Part shown: positions 50,083 to 59,738 of the stretch, piece after piece
How positions within the stretch are numbered: position 1 is the stretch's first letter
How the letters are laid out: every line of letters starts with the position of its first letter
Assembly: GCF_017301615.1 (NCBI RefSeq)
Contig: NZ_CP059066.1
Span: 496,001 to 560,000 of the forward strand
Source of the DNA: Koleobacter methoxysyntrophicus
Lineage (GTDB): Bacteria > Bacillota > Thermosediminibacteria > Koleobacterales > Koleobacteraceae
Length of the DNA stretch: 64,000 bases
Direction: 5' to 3'
Notes under the pieces: generated by a model
Seen by the model: only the letters and a program-made list of their open reading frames with translations
Told to the model about the DNA's origin: nothing
The model's database searches: none
Made by a program: the position numbers and the translations under genes

Positions 50083-52443
50083 GAAGTGGTCCTTATCTAT
50101 TATGGTTGTGGCCTTTTTTTCGTTAATGATTCTGCCAGCCTTTAGGATAAAACCTTCCGGGTTTCTCTTAAAAAGAGCAAAGGTTTCCGGTTTTATCCCC
50201 GTCAATATCTTCACGATGGTCCTCCTGGTCAGCCCCGTCTCACCCACAAGCTTGCCTACCAAGTCGTAACGTGCCCCCGCAGCAGCTTCCATATGTCCAT
50301 TACCTGTTTCCGATTCCTTTACTACAAAACCTTTGCCCTTTTCCAATTGCTCCTTAGAGGAAATTGTTTCTAATACTCCGGTCTTTATCTGATAAGATAT
50401 ATCCGTTACCTTTAAACGGGTATCCAGGGCCTTTATGCACCTTCCCACCAGCTCCTCCGTGTCAAATTTTACTGTGTAAGCTGTCCTGACGTTTACCTTC
50501 TTCCACAATTTTTGAAACCCTTCTTTATAAAAGCTGTCATTTACTTTAAGCCCCACGTTTTTGCTGCGCTCGTTGGTTAAAACCTTATCCAGGAAAAACT
50601 GAATATCCGCTTTGCAGGAACGGTCGGACAGGGTTTCGGCGATCTCCCTCTGCAGGTCCCGTGCAAAGGCTTCATAGGATTCGCTGGCTATCACTGAGAG
50701 AACGTTGACATCGTGCACATCAATACCCGGTACCGATTCATCGATCCTTTCGCCATCCTGGTTTACGCACAACCTTAAGCCTCTTCCTACTTCCTGCCGT
50801 TTTTTAATGGTGGAATCGCTGTGCTTTAAGGTGCAGATCTGAAAGACGTTGGGGTTATCCCAGCCTTCCTTTAAAGCCGAATGGGAGAAGATAAAACGGG
50901 TCGGTTCAGAAAGGCTTAAAAGCCTTTCCTTATCCTTCATGATCAAATTGTAGGCGTCCTCGTCTTCGGAATCGGTCTCCCTGGCTTTTACTTTTGGATT
51001 GGTCATCCGCCCCTGTTTGTCAACAGCAAAGTAGCCGTTATGGGTCTTTTCCACATCTATCTGCCTGAGATAATTAGCGTAACGGTCTTCATCATCATAT
51101 TTTCTCAAGTATTCCTCCACCAGCATCCTGTACTCTTCTTCAAAGATTTGAGCATATTCGCCATTGAGCTTATTCCCGCTCTCATCGTACTGCCTGTATT
51201 TTGCCACCTCGTCGATAAAGAACAGGGAAAGCACCTTAATGCCCCGGTAAAATAAGTCCCGCTCTTTTTCCAGATGTGACTTGATGGTCTCCCTGATCTG
51301 AATCCTGCGCAGGGTCAGTTCGTTGACGTCCCCCTGTACATCTCCAGCGGATAAAGAAACACCGTTGGTAAATTCTATAGTATTTTTAGCACCGTTGATT
51401 TCAGAAACCGTATAACCTTTATACTGTTCCAGATAACCGGACAGGTCGTAGAGATTGTCATTTACAGAAACCCTTCTTAATTCCCGTCTTATGCCGGAGC
51501 GGGTCTTTTTTTCAAACTCCAGTCGGGCAAAGGGATAGTGTTTCCGGCTGACATCTATCCCTTCCAGATAAAGATAACCTTCGGTCCCGGTAGTTCCCTT
51601 TACGGTGATGCCCTTGACATTGATCTTCTTGACCAGCTTTTTATTGTAGGCATCAAGGGCATCCAGCCGGTAAACCTTGTTATATTCCTGACGGTGGGTG
51701 GCCGAATAGTGGACGGTGAACAAAGGCTTAAAAAGCTTTAACGCCTCTACCGTTTTTTTGCCTTCCACCGACTGAGGTTCGTCAATGATCAAAATAGGGT
51801 TGGTCTGGGCAATAACATCAATTGGCATACGGGACTGAAACTCGTCCAGCTCCATGTAAATTCTGCGGGCATCTTTTCCCCGGGCGTTAAAGGCCTGGGC
51901 GTTTATTATCATCACATTAATCCCCGGATCACCGGCAAACCGGTCGATTTTATGGAGCTGTCGGGAATTGTATATAAAATAGCGGGCCTTCCGCCCGTAC
52001 TGCTCCATGAAGTGATCTTCCGTTATTTCAAAAGACTTTTTTACCCCTTCCCTGATGGCGATTGATGGGACAACCACAATATATTTTCCCCAGCCGTATC
52101 TTTCAAACAGCTCAAACATGGTTTTGATATAGACGTAGGTCTTCCCTGTTCCCGTTTCCATCTCCACCGTCAGGTTATATTGCCCTTCTAATTTAGGAGA
52201 TATCTTAAGCCCGTTTCGGGCCTGAACTTTCTTGATATTGTCAAAGACTTCCGCCGGCGTCAGTTCGATGGGCCTATTTCTGAACCCTGTGACTTCATAG
52301 GGAATAGCGATCTGTAGTCCGGAATCTATGTATCCCCTATCCAAAGTAAAGCGAGACCGTTCGTTGGGCTGTCCGATAAAACAGTCCACCACAGCATTGA
52401 CTGCATCTGTCTGGAATTGCTGAATTTTAAATTTCAACTTCAC
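50071..52443 (-). CDS. res: Type III restriction enzyme Res subunit, probably lacking the nuclease domain
   Basis: 790 residues. Superfamily 2 helicase: VEMETGTGKTYVYIKTMFEL (Walker A), ILIIDEPQSVEGKK (motif II), VHYSATHRQEYN (III), FIFSHSALKEGWDNPNVFQI and KKRQEVGRGLRL (VI). Type III Res proteins are usually about 950-1000 residues and end in a PD-(D/E)xK nuclease domain. Here the sequence stops just after PEGFILKAGRIINEKKATTI, where that domain should begin, and the stop falls inside the end of plsY. GTG 52443 start, 18 nt after mod. Cleavage should be lost; ATP-driven translocation may remain. Confidence 0.85.
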   Translation of the reverse strand: MKLKFKIQQFQTDAVNAVVDCFIGQPNERSRFTLDRGYIDSGLQIAIPYEVTGFRNRPIELTPAEVFDNIKKVQARNGLKISPKLEGQYNLTVEMETGTGKTYVYIKTMFELFERYGWGKYIVVVPSIAIREGVKKSFEITEDHFMEQYGRKARYFIYNSRQLHKIDRFAGDPGINVMIINAQAFNARGKDARRIYMELDEFQSRMPIDVIAQTNPILIIDEPQSVEGKKTVEALKLFKPLFTVHYSATHRQEYNKVYRLDALDAYNKKLVKKINVKGITVKGTTGTEGYLYLEGIDVSRKHYPFARLEFEKKTRSGIRRELRRVSVNDNLYDLSGYLEQYKGYTVSEINGAKNTIEFTNGVSLSAGDVQGDVNELTLRRIQIRETIKSHLEKERDLFYRGIKVLSLFFIDEVAKYRQYDESGNKLNGEYAQIFEEEYRMLVEEYLRKYDDEDRYANYLRQIDVEKTHNGYFAVDKQGRMTNPKVKARETDSEDEDAYNLIMKDKERLLSLSEPTRFIFSHSALKEGWDNPNVFQICTLKHSDSTIKKRQEVGRGLRLCVNQDGERIDESVPGIDVHDVNVLSVIASESYEAFARDLQREIAETLSDRSCKADIQFFLDKVLTNERSKNVGLKVNDSFYKEGFQKLWKKVNVRTAYTVKFDTEELVGRCIKALDTRLKVTDISYQIKTGVLETISSKEQLEKGKGFVVKESETGNGHMEAAAGARYDLVGKLVGETGLTRRTIVKILTGIKPETFALFKRNPEGFILKAGRIINEKKATTIIDKDHFSSY

Positions 52444-52461
52444 CGGCTCTCACCTTCCTTA

Positions 52462-54384
52462 CTAAATAACCCTAATTTCTGTGCTGGGGGAAAGCATCTT
52501 GAACAGCTCCTCTGCGCTGATCCGCGCTGCATCATCGGCAAAGGAACCGTCCTGGAACACCACCCGCAAAGGTTTTTCCTCAGCAATCTCGCGGACCAGC
52601 TCCCCGGAAACACCTTCATCGAAACAGGCCACCAGGGAGTTGCCGGCCACGAAATGAACTTCCCTGCCCAAAATGTTCCTTTTTTCCATGGGCAGGGAGA
52701 GCTCCAGACCGCATTCCAGCATGACCTGGATCAAAAGGTCTTCCCCCTTCCGGTCTTCCTTGATGTTGGATACCATCGTTTCTAACTGCTGCTGCGACAA
52801 TTCCTCGGGTCGGTAATAGACGTCCTTCATGTTTGAGGAGTCCACTTTAAACACCCGGAAACCGTAGTCAATATCGGCACCGGTTTCTTCTTTTATCCTT
52901 TTTGCGGCCCTTCTGATACGTTCTTTGCCGATTTCAGAGATGTTCTTAAACCCGGCCTTGTAAGCTGCAGAGTCTTCAGGACATGGCTCGGGCAGCTGCA
53001 CCATGATGTATTTACGGCTGCCCCCGTCTTCGGCATTGAGCTGCATGACGGCATGGGCAGTAGTGGCGGAACCGGAGAAGAAGTCAAGGATAATACCATT
53101 TTTATCATTTAAAAGTTCTAAAATATATTTTATTAAAGCTACCGGTTTAGGATGTTGAATAATATCTTCATTGGTATCGAATAATTTTCTAAGTTCATTA
53201 GTTCCGGTTTTTGCATCTCCTATTTTAGTTATAATATTTGTGACAGTTTTAATTCTGTTTATTTTCTTGTATTGCGGTATTCCCTTACTGTTAAAGAATA
53301 TTTCGACATACTCCTGGCCTTTTTTATCAAATACTTTATTACCTTTCAATAATTCAATTATTATATTGGGGGATGACCACATGGCTTTTAATTTCACATC
53401 ATTTGCTAATTTCCCATCTTTGAAAACCATTTTGTCACTTATTATTTCAATGGGTTCTGAGACCCCCCCGATGGTCCCGGACAGTTCTATATCCTCCCCC
53501 TCATACCTCAAACCCTTAGGAAAGGTTAAGACAAACTCTCTATGTTCAACCTTTGTAATTCTCGAATTTATAACATTTGGTTCTTTTAAAATGATTTCAA
53601 AATTTTCAATCGAATCTTTATTTTTTGCATAACATAGCAGGAATTCATTCAGAATTCTAACCCTGCCGTAGTTAATACCTGAAGATTGTAAAACAATAAA
53701 ATTGCATATAAAGTTCTTTTCTCCGAAAATTTCATCACATATCTTTTTAAGGTTTGACACTTCATTCTCATCAATGCTTATAAATATAACCCCATCTTCC
53801 CGCAGCAGGTTCCTTGCCAGTTTCAGCCGGGGATACATCATGCTCAGCCAGTCGCTGTGGAAGCGCCCGTTGGACTCGGTGTTCTGGAAGAGGCGGTTGC
53901 CGTCTTCATCGACCTGCCCCGATTCAGCCAGGTATTCTTCCCTGCTCTGCTTGAAGTTGTCCCTGTAAATAAAGTCCTTGCCGGTGTTGTAAGGGGGATC
54001 TATGTAGATGCACTTAACCTTGTTAAGGTAAGATTCCTGCAGGATTTTAAGGACATCCAGGTTGTCCCCTTCGATGTAAAGATTGCCGGTATTCTCCCAG
54101 TCTGTGCTTTCTTCTATGATAGGGCGCAGGGTTTTGTTAATAGGTAAATTGGCAAGAAGGATGGCTTTCTTTTTACCGGGCCAGGTGAGCTGGTAGCGTT
54201 CCCTGTCCCCTTCCACTATGCGGTCTGACAGCTCCTGTTTCAACAGCTCAAAGTCAACGGTTTTAATCGGGTTTCCCTTTTCGTCCCTTGTCTCGGTAAT
54301 GACGCCGGGGAACAGCTTCTCCAGCTTTTCTATATTTTCCCGGACCAAGTCTTTGGTCGTCATTTTCAGCTTCTTCACATTCAA
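52462..54384 (-). CDS. mod: Type III DNA methyltransferase (Mod)
   Basis: 640 residues. Beta-class adenine methyltransferase: CIYIDPPYNTGKDFIYRDNF (motif IV, DPPY) precedes the target-recognition region, with NGIILDFFSGSATTAHAVMQ (motif I, FxGxxxT) after it. The N-terminal helix and GDNLDVLKILQESYLNKVK are typical of Mod. It methylates one strand of an asymmetric site and also gives the Res partner its specificity. Possible starts TTG 54384, GTG 54378 or ATG 54363. It appears intact. Confidence 0.92.
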   Translation of the reverse strand: MNVKKLKMTTKDLVRENIEKLEKLFPGVITETRDEKGNPIKTVDFELLKQELSDRIVEGDRERYQLTWPGKKKAILLANLPINKTLRPIIEESTDWENTGNLYIEGDNLDVLKILQESYLNKVKCIYIDPPYNTGKDFIYRDNFKQSREEYLAESGQVDEDGNRLFQNTESNGRFHSDWLSMMYPRLKLARNLLREDGVIFISIDENEVSNLKKICDEIFGEKNFICNFIVLQSSGINYGRVRILNEFLLCYAKNKDSIENFEIILKEPNVINSRITKVEHREFVLTFPKGLRYEGEDIELSGTIGGVSEPIEIISDKMVFKDGKLANDVKLKAMWSSPNIIIELLKGNKVFDKKGQEYVEIFFNSKGIPQYKKINRIKTVTNIITKIGDAKTGTNELRKLFDTNEDIIQHPKPVALIKYILELLNDKNGIILDFFSGSATTAHAVMQLNAEDGGSRKYIMVQLPEPCPEDSAAYKAGFKNISEIGKERIRRAAKRIKEETGADIDYGFRVFKVDSSNMKDVYYRPEELSQQQLETMVSNIKEDRKGEDLLIQVMLECGLELSLPMEKRNILGREVHFVAGNSLVACFDEGVSGELVREIAEEKPLRVVFQDGSFADDAARISAEELFKMLSPSTEIRVI

Positions 54385-54577
54385 AACCCCCCCTGCTGCA
54401 GCCTTTTCCCCAATTTATTCCTTTTCTCCCGCTGTTCCGATTATACCCTGCCTTAAAGTCAAACTTGGGTTGAAATCAGTCAGACACTATTTTTATATGG
54501 TTCTTTACTATTTTGAGTAGATAACATCATTAAATAATAACTACTTTCAATATAAAGCAGGCAAACCATAATCAAGG

Positions 54578-54885
54578 TCAATGGCAATTATGTAAGATAT
54601 TGTAATGAAATTTTCCTTTGGCCCTTGCTTTGGCAGCCTGGATTAAACTGTTCAATCCTTCTAATAGGCCGTTGGTAATCCGAGAAGAAAAGAGGTTTCG
54701 TCGATTCCTATTTTCCGAACACTGGAGTAATCTGCCTTTGTTCTTGCTTCCTTGACATAGTGCTTGAGAATCCGCCAGAGCCTCGTGTCGTGTTCACCGA
54801 CCTGTTTAGCAACGGCATTAACCGGCATCTCCTTGACCAAAAGCATAACATGTGCTTCAAAAAGAATAAATCTTTAGGATTATTT
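54578..54885 (-). pseudogene. ISL3-family transposase remnant with a large internal deletion
   Basis: On the minus strand: RFILFEAHVMLLVKEMPVNA, VAKQVGEHDTRLWRILKHYV, KEARTKADYSSVRKIGIDET, then the frame jumps (near 54685) to RITNGLLEGLNSLIQAAKAR-AKG, the C-terminal ISL3 motif. About 200 or more residues of the DDE core are missing and the two parts are out of frame. It separates the type III system from the ATPase gene. Confidence 0.82.
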
Positions 54886-55106
54886 TTCACTGTTATTTCT
54901 CTTTTTCCTGCTGGGGATAAACTATCTAGATATTTCTATATTTACCACTTTGGCTTTTATTGTTATGGGTATTATTAATACAGAAAACATAGTTTACCCA
55001 CCTAAAATAGCGAAGAACCAGATTGATTCTATAATGCTCCGTAATGCTCCGTAAATTTCCTTCAAAGAGTAGTTCTACCCCCCCATGCTGAAACACGGAC
55101 TTTTTG
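54886..55106. other. Non-coding remnant region
   Basis: AT-rich DNA between the ISL3 remnant and the ATPase gene. Contains a short tandem duplication aatgctccgt (55034-55053) and no supportable ORF. It may be the rest of the ISL3 element. Confidence 0.4.
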
Positions 55107-56228
55107 TTATTGAAAATGCTGTAAAATGTACCGCTGGAACATTGGTTCCACGAAAACATAGCTCCCCCGGGCTGTTTTTTTAATAACGGCCCTGTTAATC
55201 AGGTGGTCAATGGCTCGTTTGACTTTATTGGGATGAATACCCTCCTGGTAGACATTTTTACCCAGCGCAAGCTGGTGCAGGACCCTCCGCACCTGGGAAC
55301 GGGCACTCAAATCATCCAGCACTTCGTCGAAGATTGGAGCAAGAGCCAACACCGCCCGGTTATACCCCAAGCGCACATGGTGATGGGTAAGGGTATTATC
55401 TCCTGTTTCCAAAAGGGTATAATAAACTTCAGAGCAGAGGAACATAGTATCTTGCGGATGCCCCCCGGAAAGGTGAACAATTTCTTTTACCACGTTATCA
55501 TCAACCAGGATATTTCGGGAAGCGAATTTTTGGGTGATGTATGGTACCCAATCATCTTCGGCTATGCCGGGAATGGGAAGCATGGCAGCGAAGCGGTAGA
55601 ACGCTTCCTTTCTCCCGCTGAAAAGGGTCTGCATCATGCCCTCTTTGGACCCTAAGAAAAGGTAGGCCGCGCCCTTTTGCACCTGAAAATGAGCACGCAT
55701 CCGCTTAAAGATTTCTGCGTCTGTCACCCTGGGAGCGTCCTGAAACTCGTCAAACATAACTACCATTAACTTATCATCCCTGCCAGCCAAAATACCCGGG
55801 AGACGCAGGGCGTAGTCAAGGAGTTCATCGTCCGATTTTTTCTCGGGAAAGCCGAAGGAAATTTCCAGGTCTCTAAGTTTAATGGCAAATTTCGCCCCCC
55901 CAGCCAGGGCTTTGGCTCGGTCTCGTAAAATATTCAAGGTTTTGTTGATGCCGGTCCTGTTTTCCAGGCACGCGTCAATCAAGCTGACAGCAAAATCTCG
56001 CTTGCCGGAAAAGCGGAAGAAGTCTACTGCGGTGGTATATGCCCCTTTTTCTTTCAGCCTGCGTAAGACTTCATGGGCCAAAGATGTCTTCCCGATTCGC
56101 CTGGGGCCGGCCAGCATCACGCTTTGTCCTTCTAAAAGGCGATTAACTAAAGAAACTATGAAATCTTCCCGGCCCACCAGGTCTTCTTTGGCAACAGGGC
56201 CGCCAACAGGGAATAACCCTCTGGTCAT
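55107..56228 (-). CDS. P-loop ATPase (archaeal-type ATPase/AAA-like)
   Basis: 373 residues from ATG 56228, 6 nt after CGGAGG. Walker A LAGPRRIGKTSLAHEVLRRL at about 35-55, Walker B VMFDEFQDAPR near 160, a sensor-like FLGSKEGMM, and a C-terminal winged helix (IHPNKVKRAIDHLINRAVIK). This group (Arch_ATPase/NB-ARC relatives) is common in mobile and defence regions; no specific role is known. Next to a type III R-M pair and IS remnants. Confidence 0.85.
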   Translation of the reverse strand: MTRGLFPVGGPVAKEDLVGREDFIVSLVNRLLEGQSVMLAGPRRIGKTSLAHEVLRRLKEKGAYTTAVDFFRFSGKRDFAVSLIDACLENRTGINKTLNILRDRAKALAGGAKFAIKLRDLEISFGFPEKKSDDELLDYALRLPGILAGRDDKLMVVMFDEFQDAPRVTDAEIFKRMRAHFQVQKGAAYLFLGSKEGMMQTLFSGRKEAFYRFAAMLPIPGIAEDDWVPYITQKFASRNILVDDNVVKEIVHLSGGHPQDTMFLCSEVYYTLLETGDNTLTHHHVRLGYNRAVLALAPIFDEVLDDLSARSQVRRVLHQLALGKNVYQEGIHPNKVKRAIDHLINRAVIKKTARGSYVFVEPMFQRYILQHFQ

Positions 56229-56452
56229 AATCATCCTCCGTTTTTACTCATCTTTTTGGTGATATTATATCATATTTTGTGTAATATTACAACAACCGTA
56301 ATTTAAGGCTCTCAGAAACCTGCTGTGCTTTCTGCCGGCACAGTGTGCTGTAACCAAAGGATCCCGTCTTGTCGAATATGGGAGATTCGTACCTCCACCT
56401 GCCGCGCTGCCGGAAATATTCGCTATCTTAAGTATGGATAAGAATAAGTATC

Positions 56453-56841
56453 TTAGGTTTTTCCGTTTACAGTTGCTCTTCTAACCCCAGCGGCAGAAAT
56501 ATAACCCAGGATTACTGCAATCGCCATAGGTATCAGTGCCGGTAGAACTTGGGCATTAGAGCCAAAAAATACCGCACAACCGGTAAAAGCGGCCGGGCCA
56601 AAGGAAAACAAGTTATGGGTATTACAATTACCATTATAAAGGTGATAATTGCAACTGCAACAGCCACCCCAAGAGTACCACCGATAATTGGAGCAGTCCT
56701 AATGGCTAGAAAGCCAATTAAAACTCCGGCAATATTAGGTGTCAGAACCTTTATAATCAATTCTCTATTTCCTCCGGCAGCAAAGAACAGACCCCACCCA
56801 ACAAAAGCTGACCAACTAGCCAGACCGTTAACTGAGGTACA
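56453..56841 (-). pseudogene. DUF1097 (YcdZ-like) membrane protein, truncated and frameshifted
   Basis: Minus strand, from 56841: TSVNGLASWSAFVGWGLFFA then GGNRELIIKVLTPNIAGVLI, and after a +1 shift near 56620, LFSFGPAAFTGCAVFFGSNA and LPALIPMAIAVILGYISAAG to TAA 56453. Joined, this is a DUF1097 protein missing its first ~15 residues (stop codon just upstream). Found next to the microcompartment genes; in some bacteria such proteins are encoded near alcohol or aldehyde metabolism. Confidence 0.7.
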
Positions 56842-56844
56842 TTA

Positions 56845-56870
56845 CATCCCGAATGCACCCATTCGGGATG
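56845..56870. terminator. Hairpin after the glycerol dehydrogenase-like gene
   Basis: catcccgaatg (56845-56855) and cattcgggatg (56860-56870), 11-bp perfect stem, 4-nt loop, 21 nt after the stop at 56892. U-tract weak. Confidence 0.55.
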
Positions 56871-56891
56871 CCTCATTTTATAACTAGACCC

Positions 56892-57989
56892 TTATTTTGC
56901 TCGAAACGCCGTCCCAATGGCATCAGCCGCTAAAATCGCACTATAAACGATTTCCGGATTGACTGGGACGTACTCGTTGTAGATAGTCTCTCCATCAGCA
57001 CATGCAGCTTGCGCCACCTTCATTATATCATCATGCTTGATTTCTGTAACCCCAATTTCAGCCAGGGTTACCGGCAGGCCAACAGATACGCAGAACTCCA
57101 ATACCTCATTGATCTGTTCCTTGGAACGATTTTCCAATACGAGCTGCACCAGGGTACCGAAGGCCACTTTTTCTCCGTGATAAGCATGATGGGTTGCTTC
57201 CAGAACGGTCAAACCATTATGGACAGCGTGAGCTGCTGCCAAACCGGAACTTTCAAAACCTAGCCCGCTTAACAAGGTGTTGGCTTCCACTACCCTTTCC
57301 AGCGCCGGAGTGGCCACACCTCTTTCCGCAGCCAATTTGGCCTGAAAACCATATTCAATTAGAATATCGTAGCATAAACGAGCTAGATTTAGGGCAGCAG
57401 CTGTTGATTTACCACCAGGAATATTGTTAGCATTGGAACGGTAGCAGGCATCAGCCTCAAACCAGGTAGCAAGGGCATCACCCATACCGGATACCAAAAG
57501 TCTTACAGGTGCTTTAGCAATTATCTGGGGATCCACTAGCACCAAATCCGGATTTTTGGGCAGCACCAAATATGATTCAAAAACTCCTTCCGGAGTGTAA
57601 ATCACTGCGAGAGCACTACAGGGAGCATCCGTAGCAGCTATGGTGGGTACAATTATCACAGGAAGCTGCATGTGGTATGCAACAGCTTTCGCAGTGTCCA
57701 ATACTTTCCCCCCACCAACGCCCACAATTACATTGGCCCCATTAGCCTCGGCAGTGCTTTTCAATCGCTGAATTTCAGCCTGGGAGCACTCCCCGCCAAA
57801 GCCCTCAAAAACACATTCAATCCCCGCTTCTGCACAACTCGCTGCAATAATATCTTTCGTTTGGGAAAAAGCCGTTCTACCGCCGGTAACAAAGGCCTTG
57901 CTGCCGAAAGCACAGATTTGTTTTCCAATTTCCTTTAGCGCTCCAACTCCCTGCATATACTTGTTTGGTGAGATCATTACTTTACTCAT
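56892..57989 (-). CDS. Glycerol dehydrogenase-like iron/zinc alcohol dehydrogenase
   Basis: 365 residues from ATG 57989, the usual GldA length. NAD-binding GANVIVGVGGGKVLDTAKAV, metal ligands in SGMGDALATWFEAD (Asp), SGLAAAHAVHNGLT (His) and HHAYHGEKVAFG (His). Oxidises glycerol or reduces hydroxyketones/aldehydes with NAD(H). Following the microcompartment genes it could handle an alcohol product or recycle NADH, but an IS110-type element now separates it from them. Confidence 0.88.
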   Translation of the reverse strand: MSKVMISPNKYMQGVGALKEIGKQICAFGSKAFVTGGRTAFSQTKDIIAASCAEAGIECVFEGFGGECSQAEIQRLKSTAEANGANVIVGVGGGKVLDTAKAVAYHMQLPVIIVPTIAATDAPCSALAVIYTPEGVFESYLVLPKNPDLVLVDPQIIAKAPVRLLVSGMGDALATWFEADACYRSNANNIPGGKSTAAALNLARLCYDILIEYGFQAKLAAERGVATPALERVVEANTLLSGLGFESSGLAAAHAVHNGLTVLEATHHAYHGEKVAFGTLVQLVLENRSKEQINEVLEFCVSVGLPVTLAEIGVTEIKHDDIMKVAQAACADGETIYNEYVPVNPEIVYSAILAADAIGTAFRAK

Positions 57990-58292
57990 TTTTATTCTCA
58001 TTCCTTTCGCTTCGCTCAAGGCACAAAACGTAATGAAATGTATTGGCTTTGAGCTATTTTTTTACTATCCTATAGCCATAGGGATAACAGTTAACTACAA
58101 ATCACGGGGAGGTGAGTGGGCCACTTCAGTATTGGAGTGACCGCATTTTTATATGTGTAGATTGCCTTTCCAAGCACAAATAAGTGTGACTTTGAGCACG
58201 CAGACTTATCTTTGTATAAACATTACTCCTTTATTGCTGGACAATCAGTCAATGCTGTCTATCCCTGTAATTCTTTGAAAGGAGTTTTCCCT
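57990..58292 (+). other. Non-coding left flank of the IS110-family transposase gene, possible bridge-RNA region
   Basis: 303 nt without a gene. Part belongs to the element. IS110-type elements encode a structured bridge RNA in the non-coding end next to the transposase gene. The stretch 58110-58240 has short complementary segments (gtgagtgggccacttcag...gagtgacc; aagtgtgactttgagcac). I could not fix the element end, so this is inference. Confidence 0.3.
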
Positions 58293-59534
58293 ATGGCTTT
58301 AAAAATTGTTTACCCAATTTGTTGTGGTATTGATGTCCACAAAACCTTCGTTGTTGCTTGTATTGCTTCAACCAACAACGGGGTTACCACCTACAAACGC
58401 CATCGCTTTTCTACCTATACTAAAGGTCTGAAAGAGCTGTCACAGTGGCTTTGTGAAAACAACTGTAAGGATGTTTGTATGGAATCTACCGGAAAGTACT
58501 GGATTCCCGTATTTAATGTTCTTGAAGATTCTTGCAACACCACCCTGGCTCATCCTAAATATGTCAAAGCTATCCGTGGTAAGAAAACTGACAAAAAAGA
58601 TGCTAAATGGATTGCCGATTTATTCAAGCATGACCTTATAGCTGGAAGCTTTATGCCTCCTCTTGCTATCAGGCAGCTTCGTGACCTTATGCGTTACCGC
58701 TTTAAGCTGACTAACTTTATGTCAAGCGAGAAAAACCGTCTGCAAAACTGTTTAACCGTATCCAATATTCAGCTTGGAAATGTTGTTTCTAATACATTTG
58801 GCAAAAGTTCAATGAACATCATTAACAGGCTTTTAGAAAATCCTATGGATACTTCTTTTGATATTGAACCGCTTATTCACGGTTCTATGAAAGATAAGGT
58901 CCCCGAACTGGAGCTTGCTATTGACGGTTTTATCACGCCTGAACAAGCTGAAAAACTTAAGGTAATCAAGCAGCATTACGAGAATCTGGAGTCTCGTAAG
59001 GATGACCTTGAAAAAATTATCCTTTCTCTTTCCGTACCCTACTCTGAAGAAATTAATCTGATCTTAACTGTTCCGTCCTTTAAGAACATCTTTTCCGCCA
59101 TAGCAGTGGTTTCCGAAATAGGTGTCAACATGGACGTGTTCCCGACAGCTAAGCATCTATGCTCTTGGGCAGGGCTTACTCCTACGAATAACGAAAGTGC
59201 CGGAAAGAAAAAGTCAGTAAGGGTTTCAAGAGCTGGCTGTTATATTAAGCCGCTTCTGGTACAGTGTGCAACTGCTGTAGTTAAAAGCGAAAAGCATCCT
59301 GAAATCCGTAACCGTTATTTAAGGCTTAAAAAGCGTCGTGGTCATAAAAAGGCAATCATTGCCATTGCAAGAATGCTCCTTACAGCTATTTACCATATCC
59401 TTAAGAAGAAAGAACCGTATAATGCTGAATTGTATAGAAACTCGAATGTTCTTCCAGCAAACCGTGAAATCACGGTAGAACAAGCGATTCTGTTGGCTAA
59501 ATCTCAGGGTTACCGTATTAAGGTAACCACGTGA
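58293..59534 (+). CDS. IS110-family transposase (DEDD type)
   Basis: 413 residues from ATG 58293 (AAAGGAG 9 nt upstream). RuvC-like DEDD domain at the N-terminus: CGIDVHKTFVVACIAS (first D), VCMESTGKYWIPVF (E), GKKTDKKDAKWIADL (D-x-x-D). C-terminal Transposase_20 domain with the serine-bearing loop: LTVPSFKNIFSAIAVVSEIG and FPTAKHLCSWAGLTPTNNES. Intact. It splits the microcompartment operon from the glycerol dehydrogenase-like gene. Confidence 0.92.
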   Translation: MALKIVYPICCGIDVHKTFVVACIASTNNGVTTYKRHRFSTYTKGLKELSQWLCENNCKDVCMESTGKYWIPVFNVLEDSCNTTLAHPKYVKAIRGKKTDKKDAKWIADLFKHDLIAGSFMPPLAIRQLRDLMRYRFKLTNFMSSEKNRLQNCLTVSNIQLGNVVSNTFGKSSMNIINRLLENPMDTSFDIEPLIHGSMKDKVPELELAIDGFITPEQAEKLKVIKQHYENLESRKDDLEKIILSLSVPYSEEINLILTVPSFKNIFSAIAVVSEIGVNMDVFPTAKHLCSWAGLTPTNNESAGKKKSVRVSRAGCYIKPLLVQCATAVVKSEKHPEIRNRYLRLKKRRGHKKAIIAIARMLLTAIYHILKKKEPYNAELYRNSNVLPANREITVEQAILLAKSQGYRIKVTT

Positions 59535-59569
59535 TTTTTAATTCGATCCTTGTTTTTTTAAGTCATCGA

Positions 59570-59589
59570 CTGATGGCTTGTTTGCTATG
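59570..59589 (+). other. Small hairpin downstream of the IS110 transposase gene
   Basis: aagtcatc and gatggctt (59570-59589) pair with one G-U around gact. May mark the element's right part or serve as a weak terminator. Confidence 0.3.
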
Positions 59590-59738
59590 CCCTTTTATTT
59601 TGCAGGTAATTCTAAGTAATCATTTCAGACTTGTCTCCTCCTTTTAATTTTTTGTTTCCAGTGATTAAGCTAATGCTACTTTATGGATAAAACCTCAATT
59701 CCATAACTGAAATTGAAGCTTTATTTTTCCTTTATTTT

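Noticed and set aside
50072-50090. 13-nt match (aataacttgagaa) between the res/plsY junction and the IS21-like element end
   Set aside because: Short AT-rich match expected by chance in 64 kb; no further similarity on either side.
54926-55159. 77-aa minus ORF before the ATPase end
   Set aside because: Overlaps the ATPase C-terminus out of frame; no family match.
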